From positions 3,472,725-3,536,724 of the forward strand of contig NC_060958.1 in NCBI RefSeq assembly GCF_910589235.1: 64,000 bases of DNA, written 5' to 3'. The position numbers were made by a program, and so were the translations under genes. Of the stretch, positions 14,093 to 28,090 are shown piece after piece; within the stretch, counting starts at the first letter, position 1; the number at the start of each line of letters is the position of its first letter. The notes beneath the pieces are model-generated. The model had not been told where the DNA came from, made no database searches, and saw only the letters and a program-made list of their open reading frames with translations. The stretch is from Vespa crabro. Its lineage: Eukaryota > Arthropoda > Insecta > Hymenoptera > Vespidae.

Positions 14093-15689
14093 CTATCAAG
14101 GTAATTGTTATTATTGTTATTGTTATTCTTGTCATTATCATTATTATTATTGCTAATATGGTTATTGTAATTTATATTATTAATGTAATTGCTATTTTTG
14201 TTATAGATATGATTTTTGTTATTATTGTTATTATTGTTATTATTGTTATTATAAATATTAATGTTATTATAGTTATTATTATTGTTATTCTTATTATTAC
14301 TGCTATTTTTGATATTGTCATTTTTGATATTGTTATTATTGTTATTAATTTTATTGTGATTAATGTATTTGATATTATTGTTAGTATTGCTATTATTTTT
14401 ATTGTTATTATTGTATTTGTTATTATTGTTATTATTGTTATTGTGTTGTTCTTCCTATTATTATTATTGTTGTTATTGTTATTGTTGTTGCTATTACTAT
14501 TATTGTTATTGTTTTTTTTGTTGTTGTTATTGTTGTTGTTGTTACTATTATTTATAACTTATTATTGTTAATGTTGTCATTATTATTATTACAATTGTTA
14601 TTTCATTGTTATTGTTATTTAAATAATTGTTATTGTTTTTTCCTATTATTGTTATTGTTATTATGTTTATTGTTATAATTGTTATTGTTATTATTGTTAT
14701 ATTGTTATTCTTGTTATTGGTTATTATTGTTGATGTTATTATTATTACTGCTTTTTTTGATTCTTTTATTGTTGTTATTGTTATTGTGGATATTTTTATT
14801 ATTTTTATTTATATAATTGTTATTGTTATTTGTTATTATTGTTATTGTTATTATAATTATTATTGTTATTGTTGATATTTCTATTATAGTTATTATTGTT
14901 ATTGTTAGTATTGTTATTGTTATTATTGGAATTATTGTTATTTTTATTGTTATTACTATTATTCTATTGTTATTGTAATTTTTGTTATTGTTATTATTTT
15001 TATTGTTATAATTGTTATTGAAGTTATTGTTATATTGTTATTATTGTAATTGGTTATTATTGTTGTTGTTCTTATTATTACTGCTATTTTTGATACTGTT
15101 ATAATTATTATTATTGTTGATATTTTTATTATTATTATTGTCATAATTGTTATTGTTATTTGTTATTATTGTTATTGTTAATATTGTTAGTGTTATTATT
15201 TGTATTGTAAATTTTGTTATTGTTGTTACAATTATTGTTATTATTGTTATTATTGTTATTATTGTTATTGTTGTTATTATTGTTGATATTATTGACGATG
15301 ATATTATTGTTATTATTTTTATTGTTAACATTTTGATTTTTATTAATGGTTATTATTGTTATTGTTATTATTGGTATTGTTGTTATTTTTATTATTACTA
15401 CTATTATTCTATTGTTAATATTGTTATTATAATTTTTGTTATTATTATTGAAGTTATTATTATTATTATTGTTATTGTTAATATTATAATTCTTCTTATT
15501 AATACTGTTAATGTTATTTCTGTTATTGTTATTATTTCCATTGCTGTTATTGTTATTATTATTATTGTTATTTTGATAATATTGTTATTGTTATTATTGT
15601 TGTTGTTAACATTGTTATTATTGTTTTGGCTATTATTTTTATTATTGTTATTGTTATTATTGTTATTGTTAATATTGGTATTGATATTA
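14093..15689 (+). repeat. aagg-type unit, 1,597 bp, copied at 50372
   Basis: The unit starts with an aagg marker and has the private words atttatattattaatgtaattg, ttattataaatatt and gttgttcttcctatt. All of these recur in the unit at 50372-51974 at an offset of 36279. The match is lost near 15105, where ttataattattatt and ttattattattatt differ; beyond that point the two units are only paralogous. The remainder runs through ttgttagtgttatt, gacgatgatatt and aatactgtt to the next marker. Confidence 0.85.
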
Positions 15690-17978
15690 CTATCAAGGTA
15701 ATTGTTATTAATGTTATTGTTATTCTTGTCATTATCATTATTATTATTGCTAATATGGTTATTGTTATTTTTATTATTAATGTCATTGCTATTTTTGTTA
15801 TAGATATGATTTTTGTTATTATTGTTATTATTTTTATGATTGATATTATTAATATTAATGTTATTATTATTATTGTAATCGTTATTCTTATTATTACTGC
15901 TATTTTTGATATTGTTATTTTTGATATTGTTATTATTGTTATTACTTTTATTATGATTAATGTATTTGATATTATTGTTAGTATTGCTATTATTTTTATT
16001 GTTATTATTGTATTTGTTATTATTGTTATTATTGTTATTGTGTTGTTATTCCTATTATTATTATTGTTGTTATTGTTATTGTTGATGTTATTACTATTAT
16101 TGTTATTGTTTCTTTTGTTGTTGTTGTTATTGTTGTTGCTATTACTATTATTTATTACTTATTATTGTTAATGTTGTCATTATTATTATTACTATTGTTA
16201 TTTCATTGTTATTGTTATTTAAATAATTGTTATTGTTTTTTCTATTATTGTTATTGTTATTATGTTTATTGTTATAATTGTTATTGATATTATTGTTATA
16301 TTGTTATTCTTGTTATTGGTTATTATTGTTGATGTTATTATTATTACTGCTTTTTTTGATTCTGTTATTGTTGTTATTGTTATTGTTGATATTTTTATTA
16401 TTCTTATTTATATAATTGTTATTGTTATTTGTTATTATTATTATTGTTATTATAATTATTATTGTTATTGTTGATATTTCTATTATAGTTATTATTGTTT
16501 TTTGTTAGTATTGTTATTGTTAATATTGGTATTGTTGTTATTTTTATTGTTACTACTATTATTCTATTGTTATTGTAATTTTTGTTATTGTTATTATGTT
16601 TATTGTTATAATTGTTATTGAAGTTATTGTTATATTGTTATTATAGTTATTGGTTATTATTGTTGTTGTTCTTATTATTACTGCTATTTTTGATACTGTT
16701 ATTATTATAATTATTATTGTTAATATTTTTATTATTTTTTTTGTTATAATTGTTATTGTTATTTGTTATTATTGCTATTGTTAATATTGTTATTGTTATT
16801 ATTGGTATTGTAAATTTTGTAATTGTTGTTACAATTATTGTTATTATTGTTATTATTTCTGTTATTATTGTTATTGTTGTTATTATTATTGATATTATTG
16901 ACGATGATATTATTGTTATTATTTTTATTGTTAACATTGTGATTTTTATTAATGGTTATTATTGTTATTGTTATTATTGGTATTGTTGTTATTTTTATAG
17001 TTACTACTATTATTCTATTGTTAATATTGTTAATATAATTTTTGTTATTATTATTATTTTTATTATTATTATTATTGTTATTGTTAATATTATAATTCTT
17101 CTTATTATTACTGTTAATGTTATTTCTGTTATTGTTATTATTTCCATTGTTGTTATTGTTATTATTATTATTGTTATTTTGATAATATTGTTATTGTTAT
17201 TATTGTTATATTGATATTATTGTTATTGGTTATTATTGTTGATGTTATTATTATTACTGAGTAGTTTGACTCTGTTATTATTGTTATTGTTATTGTTGAT
17301 ATTTTTATTATTTTTTTGTTATAATTGTTATTGTTATTTGTTATTATTGTTATTGTTAGTATTGTTATTGTTATTATTTGTATTGTAAATTTTGTTATTG
17401 TTGTTACAATTATTGTTATTATTGATATTATTGTTATTATTGTTATTGTTGTTATTATTGATATTATAGTTATTGTTATTGTTATTATTATTACTGCTAT
17501 TATTGACGTTGTTATTATTGTTATTATTTTTTTGTTAAGATTGTTATTTTTAATAATGGTTATTATTGTTCTTGTTATTACTTTTAATATTGATATTGTT
17601 GTTTCTGTTATTATTGTTATTGTTATTATAACTTAAGTTATTATTATTATTGTTACTATTATTAATATTGTTATTGTAATTACTGTTATTGCTCTTATTC
17701 ATATTGTTATTATAGTAATTGTTTTTGTATTTATTTCTATCATTGCAATTGTTATTATTGTTATTGTTAATATTATAATTTTTCTTATTATTATTTTTAA
17801 TGTTATTTCTGTTATTGTTATTATTTCTATTGTTGTTATTGTTATTATTATTATTGTAATTTTGATAATATTGTTATTGTTATTATTGTTGTTGTTAACA
17901 TTGTTATTATTGTTATGGCTATTATTTTTATTATTGTTATTGTTTTTATTGTTATTGTAATATTGTTATTGATATTAC
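15690..17978 (+). repeat. A-class interval, early form (2,289 bp)
   Basis: This interval spans an aagg marker to a cg marker and fuses two partial ancestral units. The diagnostic fusion ttgttatattgatatt is at about 17203-17218: sequence that should continue into gttgttgttaacatt switches instead to the ggttattattgttgatg word. Other class markers are actgagtagtttgactctg near 17257 and the 14-bp palindrome ataacttaagttat at 17628-17641. From 16750 it matches the A interval at 24354-26641 with an offset of about 8665. It ends at tactatcaacg, not the tctatcaacg that ends all later A copies except the one adjoining 44500. Confidence 0.85.
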
Positions 17979-19418
17979 TATCAACGTAATTGTTATTAAT
18001 GTTAATGTTATTCTTGTCATTGTCATTATTATTCTTGCTAATATGATTATTGTTATTATTATTATTAATGTTATTGCTATTTTTGTTATAGGTATGATTA
18101 TTGTAATTATTGTTATTATTGTTATTATTAATATTAATGTTATTATTGTTATTGTTATTCTTCTTCTTATTATTACTGCTACTTTTGATATTGTTATTTT
18201 TGTTGTTATTACTATTATTTATAACTTATTATTGTTAATGTTGTCATTATTATTATTACTATTGTTATTTTATTTTTATTGTTATTTAAATAATTGTTAT
18301 TGTTTTTCCTATTATTGTTATTGTTATTATTTTATTGTTATTATTGTTATTGTTATTATTGATATTGTTGATATTGTTTTCATTAATACTTTTATTATTT
18401 TTATTGTTGTTATTGTTATTACTGCTATTATTGTTATTGTTATTAACGTTATTGTTCATATAGTTATTGCTACATTAGATATTATTAATATTGTTAATAT
18501 GGTTATTGTTAATATTATTATACTTATTATTATTATTGTTATTATTATTTTTGTTATTGTTATTATGTTTATTGTTATAATTGTTATTGATATTATTGTT
18601 ATATTGTTATTATTTTTATTGGTTATTATTGTTGATGTTAATATTATTACTGCATATTTTGATTATGTTATTATTGTTATTGTTATTGTTAATGTTTTTA
18701 TTATTTTTATTTTTATAATTGTTATTGTTATTTGTTATTATTGTTATTGTTAGTATTGTTATTGTTATTATTGGTATTGTAAATTCTGTTATTGTTGTTA
18801 CAATTATTGTTATTATTGTTATTTTTGTTATTATTATTGATATTATTGTTATTGTTATTGTTATTATTATTACTGCTATTATTGACGATGTTATTATTGT
18901 TATTATTTTTATTGTTAACATTGCGATTTTTATTAATGTTTATTATTGTTCTTGTCATTACTTTTTATATTGATATTGTTGTTTCTGTTATTATTGTTAT
19001 TGTTATTATTGGTATTGTTGTTATTTTTATAGTTACTTCTATTATTCTATTGTTAATATTGTTGTTATAATTTTTGTTATAATTATTATTGTTATTATTA
19101 TTATTATTGTTATTGTTATTACTGTTATTGCTCTTATTCATATTGTTATTATAGTAATTGTTTTTGTATTTATTTCTATCATTGTAATTGTTAATATTGT
19201 TATTGTTAATATTATAATTCTTCTTATTATTACTGTTAATTTTATTTCTGTTATTGTTATTATTTCCATTGTTGTTATTGTTATTATTATTATTGTTATT
19301 TTGATAATGTTGTTATTGTTATTATTGTTGTTGTTAACATTGTTATTATTGTTTTGGCTATTATTTTTATCATTGTTATTGTTATTATTGTTATTGTTAA
19401 TATTGTTATTGATATTAC
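17979..19418 (+). repeat. B-class interval, early form (1,440 bp)
   Basis: This interval runs from a cg marker to an aagg marker and holds ataggtatgattattg, gttattaacgttattg, atatagttattgctaca, actgcatattttgatt and acattgcgattttt. It corresponds to the 1449-bp B copies further right but is 9 bp shorter near 18820. It also keeps ancestral states where the later copies share changes: gttgtcattatt near 18240 (gttgtaattatt in later B) and gttttcattaatac near 18376 (gttttaattaatac in later B). Confidence 0.87.
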
Positions 19419-21145
19419 TATCAAGGTAATTGTTATTAATGTTATTGTTATTCTTGTCATTATCATTATTATTATTGCTAATATGGTTATTGTTATTTTT
19501 ATTATTAATGTCATTGCTTTTTTTGTTATAGATATGATTTTTGATATTATTGTTATTATTGTTATTATTGTTATTATTATTATTAATGTTATTATTGTTA
19601 TTGTTATTGTTATTCTTATTATTACTGCTATTTTTGATATTGTTATTTTTGATATTGTTATTATTGTTATTAATTTTATTATGATTAATGTATTTGATAT
19701 TATTGTTAGTATTGCTATTATTTTTATTGTTATTATTGTATTTGTTATTATTGTTATTATTGTTATTGTGTTGTTATTCCTATTATTATTATTGTTGTTA
19801 TTGTTATTGTTGTTGTTATTACTATTATTGTTATTGTTTTTTTTGTTGTTGTTGTTATTGTTGTTGTTGTTACTATTATTTATAACTTATTATTGTTAAT
19901 GTTGTCATTATTATTATTACTATTGTTATTTCATTGTTATTGTTATTTAAATAATTGTTATTGTTTTTTCTATTATTGTTATTGTTATTATGTTCATTGT
20001 TATAATTGTTATTAATATTATTGTTGTATTGCTATTATTGTTATTGGTTATTATTGTTGATGTTATTATTATTTCTGCTCTTTTTGATTCTGTTATTGTT
20101 GTTATTGTTATTGTTGATATTTCTATTATTTTTATTTATATAATTGTTATTGTTATTTGTTAATATTGTTATTGTTATTATAATTATTATTGTTATTGTT
20201 GATATTTCTATTATAGTTATTATTGTTATTGTTAGTATTGTTATTGTTATTATTGGTATTGTTGTTATTTTTATTGTTATTACTATTATTCTATTGTTAT
20301 CGTAATTTTTGTTATTGTTATTATGTTTATTGTTATAATTGTTATTGAAGTTACTGTTATATTGTTATTATTGTTATTGGTTATTATTGTTGTTTTTCTT
20401 ATTATTACTGCTATTTTTGATACTGTTATTATTATTATTATTATTGTTGATATTTTTATTATTTTTTTTGTTATAATTGTTATTGTTATTTGTTATTATA
20501 GTTATTGTTAATATTGTTAGTGTTATTATTTGTATTGTAAATTTTGTTATTGTTGTTACAATTATTGTTATTATTGTTATTATTGTTGTTATTGTTATTG
20601 TTGTTATTATTATTGATATTATAGTTATTGTTATTGTTATTATTATTACTGCTATTATTGACGATGATATTATTGTTATTATTTTTATTGTTAACATTGT
20701 GATTTTTATTAATGGTTATTATTGTTATTGTTATTATTGGTATTGTTATTATTTTTATAGTTACTACTATTATTCTATTGTTAATATTGTTATTATAATT
20801 TTTGTTATTATTATTATTGTTATTATTATTATTATTGTTATTGTGATTACTGTTATTGCTCTTATTCATATTGTTATTATAGTAATTGTTTTTGTATTTA
20901 TTTCTATCATTGTAATTGTTAATATTGTTATTGTTAATATTATAATTCTTCTTATTATTACTGTTAATGTTATTTCTGTTATTGTTATTCTTTCCATTGT
21001 TGTTATTGTTATTATTATTATTGTTATTTTGATAATATTGTTATTGTTATTATTGTTGTTGTTAACATTGTAATTATTGTTTTGGCTATTATTTTTATTA
21101 TTGTTATTGTTATTATTGTTATTGTTAATATTGTTATTGATATTA
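19419..21145 (+). repeat. C-class interval, copy 1 (1,727 bp)
   Basis: An aagg-to-aagg interval recognised by tatgttcattgttataattg at about 19990, which is absent from A and B. It also has ttgaagttactg with ttgtttttcttatt near 20345-20400, gacgatgatatt and ttctttccattgttg. It matches 35575-37302 at an offset of about 16157, and 41040-42768 a further 5465 bp on. Near the end it has gttaacattgtaattattg where A has gttaacattgttattattg. Confidence 0.87.
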
Positions 21146-22904
21146 CTATCAAGGTAATTGTTATTAATGTTATTGTTATTCTTGTCATTATCATTATTAT
21201 TATTGCTAATATGGTTATTGTTATTTTTATTATTAATGTCATTGCTATTTTTGTTATAGATATGATTTTTGTTATTATTGTTATTATTGTTATTATTGTT
21301 ATTATTAATATTAATGTTATTATTGTTATTGTTATTGTTATTCTTACTATTACTGCTATTTTTGATATTGTTATTTTTGATATTGTTATTATTGTTATTA
21401 ATTTTATTGTGATTAATGTATTTGATATTATTGTTAGTATTGCTATTATTTTTATTGTTATTATTGTATTTGTTATTATTGTTATTATTGTTATTGTGTT
21501 GTTATTCCTATTATTATTATTGTTGTTATTGTTATTGTTGATGTTATTACTATTATTGCTATTGTTTTTGTTGTTGTTGTTGTTATTGTTGTTGTTATTA
21601 CTATTATTTATAACTTATTATTGTTAATGTTGTCATTATTATTATTACTATTGTTATTTCATTGTTATTGTTATTTAAACAATTGTTATTGTTTTTTCCT
21701 ATTATTGTTATTGTTATTATGTTTATTGTTATAATTGTTATTGTTATTATTGTTATATTGTTATTCTTGTTATTGGTTATTATTGTTGATGTTATTATTA
21801 TTACTGCTTTTTTTGATTCTTTTATTGTTGTTATTGTTATTGTGGATATTTTTATTATTTTTATTTATATAATTGTTATTGTAATTTGTTATTATTGTTA
21901 TTGTTATTATAATTATTATTGTTATTGTTGATATTTCTATTATAGATATTATTGTTATTGTTAGTATTGTTATTGTTATTATTGGTATTGTTGTTATTTT
22001 TATTGTTATTACTATTATTCTATTGTTATTGTAATTTTTGTTATTGTTATTATTTTTATTGTTATAATTGTTATTGAAGTTATTGTTATATTGTTATTAT
22101 TGTTATTGGTTATTATTGTTGTTGTTCTTATTATTACTGCTATTTTTGATGCTGTTATAATTATTATTATTGTTGATATTTTTATTATTATTATTGTCAT
22201 AATTGTTATTGATATTAGTAATTATTGTTACTTTTGATATTTATATTATAGTTATTATTGTTATCGTTAGTATTGTTATTGTTGTTATTGTTATTGTAAA
22301 TTTTGTTATTGTTGTTATAATTATTGTTATTATTGTTATTATTGACATTATTATTGTTATTATTGTTATTGTTGTTATTATTATTGATATTATTATTATT
22401 GTTATTGTTATTATTATTTCTGCTATTATTGAGGTTGTTAATATTGTTATTATTTTTATTGTTAAGATTGTGATTTTTATTAATGGTTATTATTGTTCTT
22501 GTTATTACTTTTAATATTGATAATGTTGTTTCTGTTCTTATTGTCTTTGTTATTATAATTTTTGTTATTATTATTATTGTTACTATTATTAATATTGTTA
22601 TTGTTATTACTGTTATTGCTCTTATTCATATTGTTATTATAGTAATTGTTTTTGTATTTATTTCTATCATTGCAATTGTTATTATTGTTATTGTTAATAT
22701 TATAATTTTTCTTATTATTATTGTTAATGTTATTTCTGTTATTGTTATTATTTCTATTGTTGTTATTGTTATTATTATTATTGTAATTTTGATAATATTG
22801 TTATTGTTATTATTGTTGTTGTTAACATTGTTATTATTGTTATGGCTATTATTTTTATTATTGTTATTGTTATTATTGTTATTGTAATATTGTTATTGAT
22901 ATTT
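21146..22904 (+). repeat. C-related interval (1,759 bp)
   Basis: This interval runs from an aagg marker to the first tctatcaacg marker. Its first ~850 bp, including ttgttgatgttattac and tatttaaacaattg, parallels 42769-43620 at an offset of about 21623. The later part instead carries attagtaattattgttac, ttgaggttgtt and ttatggctatt, which resembles 2612-2760 and 5361-6061. It therefore looks like a mosaic of two unit families. Confidence 0.78.
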
Positions 22905-24353
22905 CTATCAACGTAATTGTTATTAATGTTAATGTTATTCTTGTCATTGTCATTATTATTCTTGCTAATATGATTATTGTTATTATTATTATTAATGTTA
23001 TTGCTATTTTTGTTATAGGTATGATTATTGTAATTATTGTTATTATTGTTATTATTAATATTAATGTTATTATTGTTATTGTTATTCTTCTTCTTATTAT
23101 TACTGCTACTTTTGATATTGTTATTTTTGTTGTTATTACTATTATTTATAACTTATTATTGTTAATGTTGTAATTATTATTATTACTATTGTTATTTTAT
23201 TGTTATTGTTATTTAAATAATTGTTATTGTTTTTCCTATTATTGTTATTGTTATTATTTTATTGTTATTATTGTTATTGTTATTATTGATATTGTTGATA
23301 TTGTTTTAATTAATACTTTTATTATTTTTATTGTTGTTATTGTTATTACTGCTATTATTGTTATTGTTATTAACGTTATTGTTCATATAGTTATTGCTAC
23401 ATTAGATATTATTAATATTGTTAATATGGTTATTGTTAATGTTATTATACTTATTATTATTATTGTTATTGTTATTTTTGTTATTGTTATTATGTTTATT
23501 GTTATAATTGTTATTGATATTATTGTTATATTGTTATTATTGTTATTGGATATTATTGTTGATGTTAATATTATTACTGCATATTTTGATTCTGTTATTA
23601 TTGTTATTGTTATTGTTAATGTTTTTATTATTTTTATTTTTATAATTGTTATTGTTATTTGTTATTATTGTTATTGTTAGTATTGTTATTGTTATTATTG
23701 GTATTGTAAATTCTGTTACTGTTGTTACAATTATTGTTATTATTGTTATTATTGTTATTTTTGTTATTATTATTGATATTATTGTTATTGTTATTGTTAT
23801 TATTATTACTGCTATTATTGACGATGTTATTATTGTTATTATTTTTATTGTTAACATTGCGATTTTTATTAATGGTTATTATTGTTCTTGTCATTACTTT
23901 TTATATTGATATTGTTGTTTCTGTTATTATTGTTATTGTTATTATTGGTATTGTTGTTATTTTTATAGTTACTTCTATTATTCTATTGTTAATATTGTTA
24001 TTATAATTTTTGTTATAATTATTATTGTTATTATTATTATTATTGTTATTGTTATTACTGTTATTGCTCTTATTCATATTGTTATTATAGTAATTGTTTT
24101 TGTATTTATTTCAATCATTGTAATTGTTAATATTGTTATTGTTAATATTATAATTCTTCTTATTATTACAGTTAATTTTATTTCTGTTATTGTTATTATT
24201 TCCATTGTTGTTATTGTTATTATTATTATTGTTATTTTGATAATGTTGTTATTGTTATTATTGTTGTTGTTAACATTGTTATTATTGTTTTGGCTATTAT
24301 TTTTATTATTGTTATTGTTATTATTGTTATTGTTAATATTGTTATTGATATTA
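22905..24353 (+). repeat. B-class interval, copy 1 (1,449 bp)
   Basis: This is the first copy in the amplified 3,737-bp series. It carries three changes shared with all later B copies and absent from the early form at 17979: tctatcaacg at the marker, gttgtaattatt near 23168 and gttttaattaatac near 23304. It has tcaatcattg near 24112 and ttacagttaatttt near 24167, which are repeated exactly one period (3737 bp) later. Confidence 0.92.
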
Positions 24354-26641
24354 CTATCTAGGTAATTGTTATTAATGTTATTGTTATTCTTGCCATTATC
24401 ATTATTATTATTGCTAATATGGTTATTGTTATTTTTATTATTAATGTCATTGCTTTTTTTGTTATAGATATGATTTTTGTTATTATTGTTATTATTGTTA
24501 TTATTGTTATTATTATTATTAATGTTATTATTGTAATTGTTATTGTTATTCTTATTATTACTGCTATTTTTGATATTGTTATTTTTGATATTGTTATTAT
24601 TGTTATTAATTTTATTATGATTAATGTATTTGATATTATTGTTAGTATTGCTATTATTTTTATTGTTATTATTGTATTTGTTATTATTGTTATTATTGTT
24701 ATTGTGTTGTTATTCCTATTATTATTATTGTTGTTATTGTTATTGTTGTTGTTATTACTATTATTGTTATTGTTTTTTTTGTTGTTGTTGTTATTGTTGT
24801 TGTTGTTACTATTATTTATAACTTATTATTGTTAATGTTGTCATTATTATTATTACTATTGTTATTTCATTGTTATTGTTATTTAAATAATTGTTATTGT
24901 TTTTTCTATTATTGTTATTGTTATTATGTTTATTGTTATAATTGTTATTGATATTATTGTTATATTGTTATTCTTGTTATTGGTTATTATTGTTGATGTT
25001 ATTATTATTACTGCTTTTTTTGATTCTGTTATTGTTGTTATTGTTATTGTTGATATTTTTATTATTTTTATTTATATAATTGTTATTGTTATTTGTTATT
25101 ATTATTATTGTTATTATAATTATTATTGTTATTGTTGATATTTCTATTATAGTTATTATTGTTTTTTGTTAGTATTGTTATTGTTAATATTGGTATTGTT
25201 GTTATTTTTATTGTTATTACTATTATTCTATTGTTATTGTAATTTTTGTTATTGTTATTATGTTTATTGTTATAATTGTTATTGAAGTTATTGTTATATT
25301 GTTATTATAGTTATTGGTTATTATTGTTGTTGTTCTTATTATTACTGCTATTTTTGATACTGTTATTATTATTATTATTATTGTTGATATTTTTATTATT
25401 TTTTTTTGTTATAATTGTTATTGTTATTTGTTATTATTGCTATTGTTAATATTGTTATTGTTATTATTGGTATTGTAAATTTTGTTATTGTTGTTACAAT
25501 TATTGTTATTATTGTTATTATTTCTGTTATTATTGTTATTGTTGTTATTATTATTGATATTATTGACGATGATATTATTGTTATTATTTTTATTGTTAAC
25601 ATTGTGATTTTTATTAATGGTTATTATTGTTATTGTTATTATTGGTATTGTTGTTATTTTTATAGTTACTACTATTATTCTATTGTTAATATTGTTAATA
25701 TAATTTTTGTTATTATTATTATTTTTATTATTATTATTATTGTTATTGTTAATATTATAATTTTTCTTATTATTACTGTTAATGTTATTTCTGTTATTGT
25801 TATTATTTCCATTGTTGTTATTGTTATTATTATTATTGTTATTTTGATAATATTGTTATTGTTATTATTGTTATATTGATATTATTGTTATTGGTTATTA
25901 TTGTTGATGTTATTATTATTACTGAGTATTTTGACTCTGTTATTATTGTAATTGTTATTGTTGATATTTTTATTATTTTTTTGTTATAATTGTTATTGTT
26001 CTTTGTTATTATTGTTATTGTTAGTATTGTTATTGTTATTATTTGTATTGTAAATTTTGTTATTGTTGTTACAATTATTGTTATTATTGATATTATTGTT
26101 TTATTGTTATTGTTGTTATTATTGATATTATAGTTATTGTTATTGTTATTATTATTACTGCTATTATTGACGTTGTTATTATTGTTATTATTTTTTTGTT
26201 AAGATTGTTATTTTTAATAATGGTTATTATTGTTCTTGTTATTACTTTTAATATTGATATTGTTGTTTCTGTTATTATTGTTATTGTTATTATAACTTAA
26301 GTTATTATTATTATTGTTACTATTATTAATATTGTTATTGTAATTACTGTTATTGCTCTTATTCATATTGTTATTATAGTAATTGTTTTTGTATTTATTT
26401 CTATCATTGCAATTGTTATTATTGTTATTGTTAATATTATAATTTTTCTTATTATTATTTTTAATGTTATTTCTGTTATTGTTATTATTTCTATTGTTGT
26501 TATTGTTATTATTATTATTGTAATTTTGATAATATTGTTATTGTTATTATTGTTGTTGTTAACATTGTTATTATTGTTATGGCTATTATTTTTATTATTG
26601 TTATTGTTATTATTGTTATTGTAATATTGTTATTGATATTT
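24354..26641 (+). repeat. A-class interval, copy 1 (2,288 bp)
   Basis: It begins with the ctatctagg form of the marker and contains the fusion ttgttatattgatatt near 25869-25883, actgagtattttgactctg near 25921 and the palindrome ataacttaagttat at 26292-26305. Together with the preceding B interval it makes the first 3,737-bp super-unit. The word ttgttttattgttattg near 26097 is three bases shorter than the early form at 17435. Confidence 0.92.
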
Positions 26642-28090
26642 CTATCAACGTAATTGTTATTAATGTTAATGTTATTCTTGTCATTGTCATTATTATTCTT
26701 GCTAATATGATTATTGTTATTATTATTATTAATGTTATTGCTATTTTTGTTATAGGTATGCTTATTGTTATTATTGTTATTATTGTTATTATTAATATTA
26801 ATGTTATTATTGTTATTGTTATTCTTCTTCTTATTATTACTGCTACTTTTGATATTGTTATTTTTGTTGTTATTACTATTATTTATAACTTATTATTGTT
26901 AATGTTGTAATTATTATTATTACTATTGTTATTTTATTGTTATTGTTATTTAAATAATTGTTATTGTTTTTCCTATTATTGTTATTGTTATTATTTTATT
27001 GTTATTATTGTTATTGTTATTATTGATATTGTTGATATTGTTTTAATTAATACTTTTATTATTTTTATTGTTGTTATTGTTATTACTGCTATTATTGTTA
27101 TTGTTATTAACGTTATTGTTCATATAGTTATTGCTACATTAGATATTATTAATATTGTTAATATGGTTATTGTTAATGTTATTATACTTATTATTATTAT
27201 TGTTATTGTTATTTTTGTTATTGTTATTATGTTTATTGTTATAATTGTTATTGATATTATTGTTATATTGTTATTATTGTTATTGGATATTATTGTTGAT
27301 GTTAATATTATTACTGCATATTTTGATTCTGTTATTATTGTTATTGTTATTGTTAATGTTTTTATTATTTTTATTTTTATAATTGTTATTGTTATTTGTT
27401 ATTATTGTTATTGTTAGTATTGTTATTGTTATTATTGGTATTGTAAATTCTGTTACTGTTGTTACAATTATTGTTATTATTGTTATTATTGTTATTTTTG
27501 TTATTATTATTGATATTATTGTTATTGTTATTGTTATTATTATTACTGCTATTATTGACGATGTTATTATTGTTATTATTTTTATTGTTAACATTGCGAT
27601 TTTTATTAATGGTTATTATTGTTCTTGTCATTACTTTTTATATTGATATTGTTGTTTCTGTTATTATTGTTATTGTTATTATTGGTATTGTTGTTATTTT
27701 TATAGTTACTTCTATTATTCTATTGTTAATATTGTTATTATAATTTTTGTTATAATTATTATTGTTATTATTATTATTATTGTTATTGTTATTACTGTTA
27801 TTGCTCTTATTCATATTGTTATTATAGTAATTGTTTTTGTATTTATTTCAATCATTGTAATTGTTAATATTGTTATTGTTAATATTATAATTCTTCTTAT
27901 TATTACAGTTAATTTTATTTCTGTTATTGTTATTATTTCCATTGTTGTTATTGTTATTATTATTATTGTTATTTTGATAATGTTGTTATTGTTATTATTG
28001 TTGTTGTTAACATTGTTATTATTGTTTTGGCTATTATTTTTATTATTGTTATTGTTATTATTGTTATTGTTAATATTGTTATTGATATTA
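26642..28090 (+). repeat. B-class interval, copy 2 (1,449 bp)
   Basis: Repeats 22905-24353 at an exact offset of 3737, including tcaatcattg and ttacagttaatttt. The only differences seen in the portion read closely are ataggtatgcttattgttatt near 26755 (ataggtatgattattgtaatt in copy 1). It ends at the ctatctagg marker, like its predecessor. Confidence 0.92.
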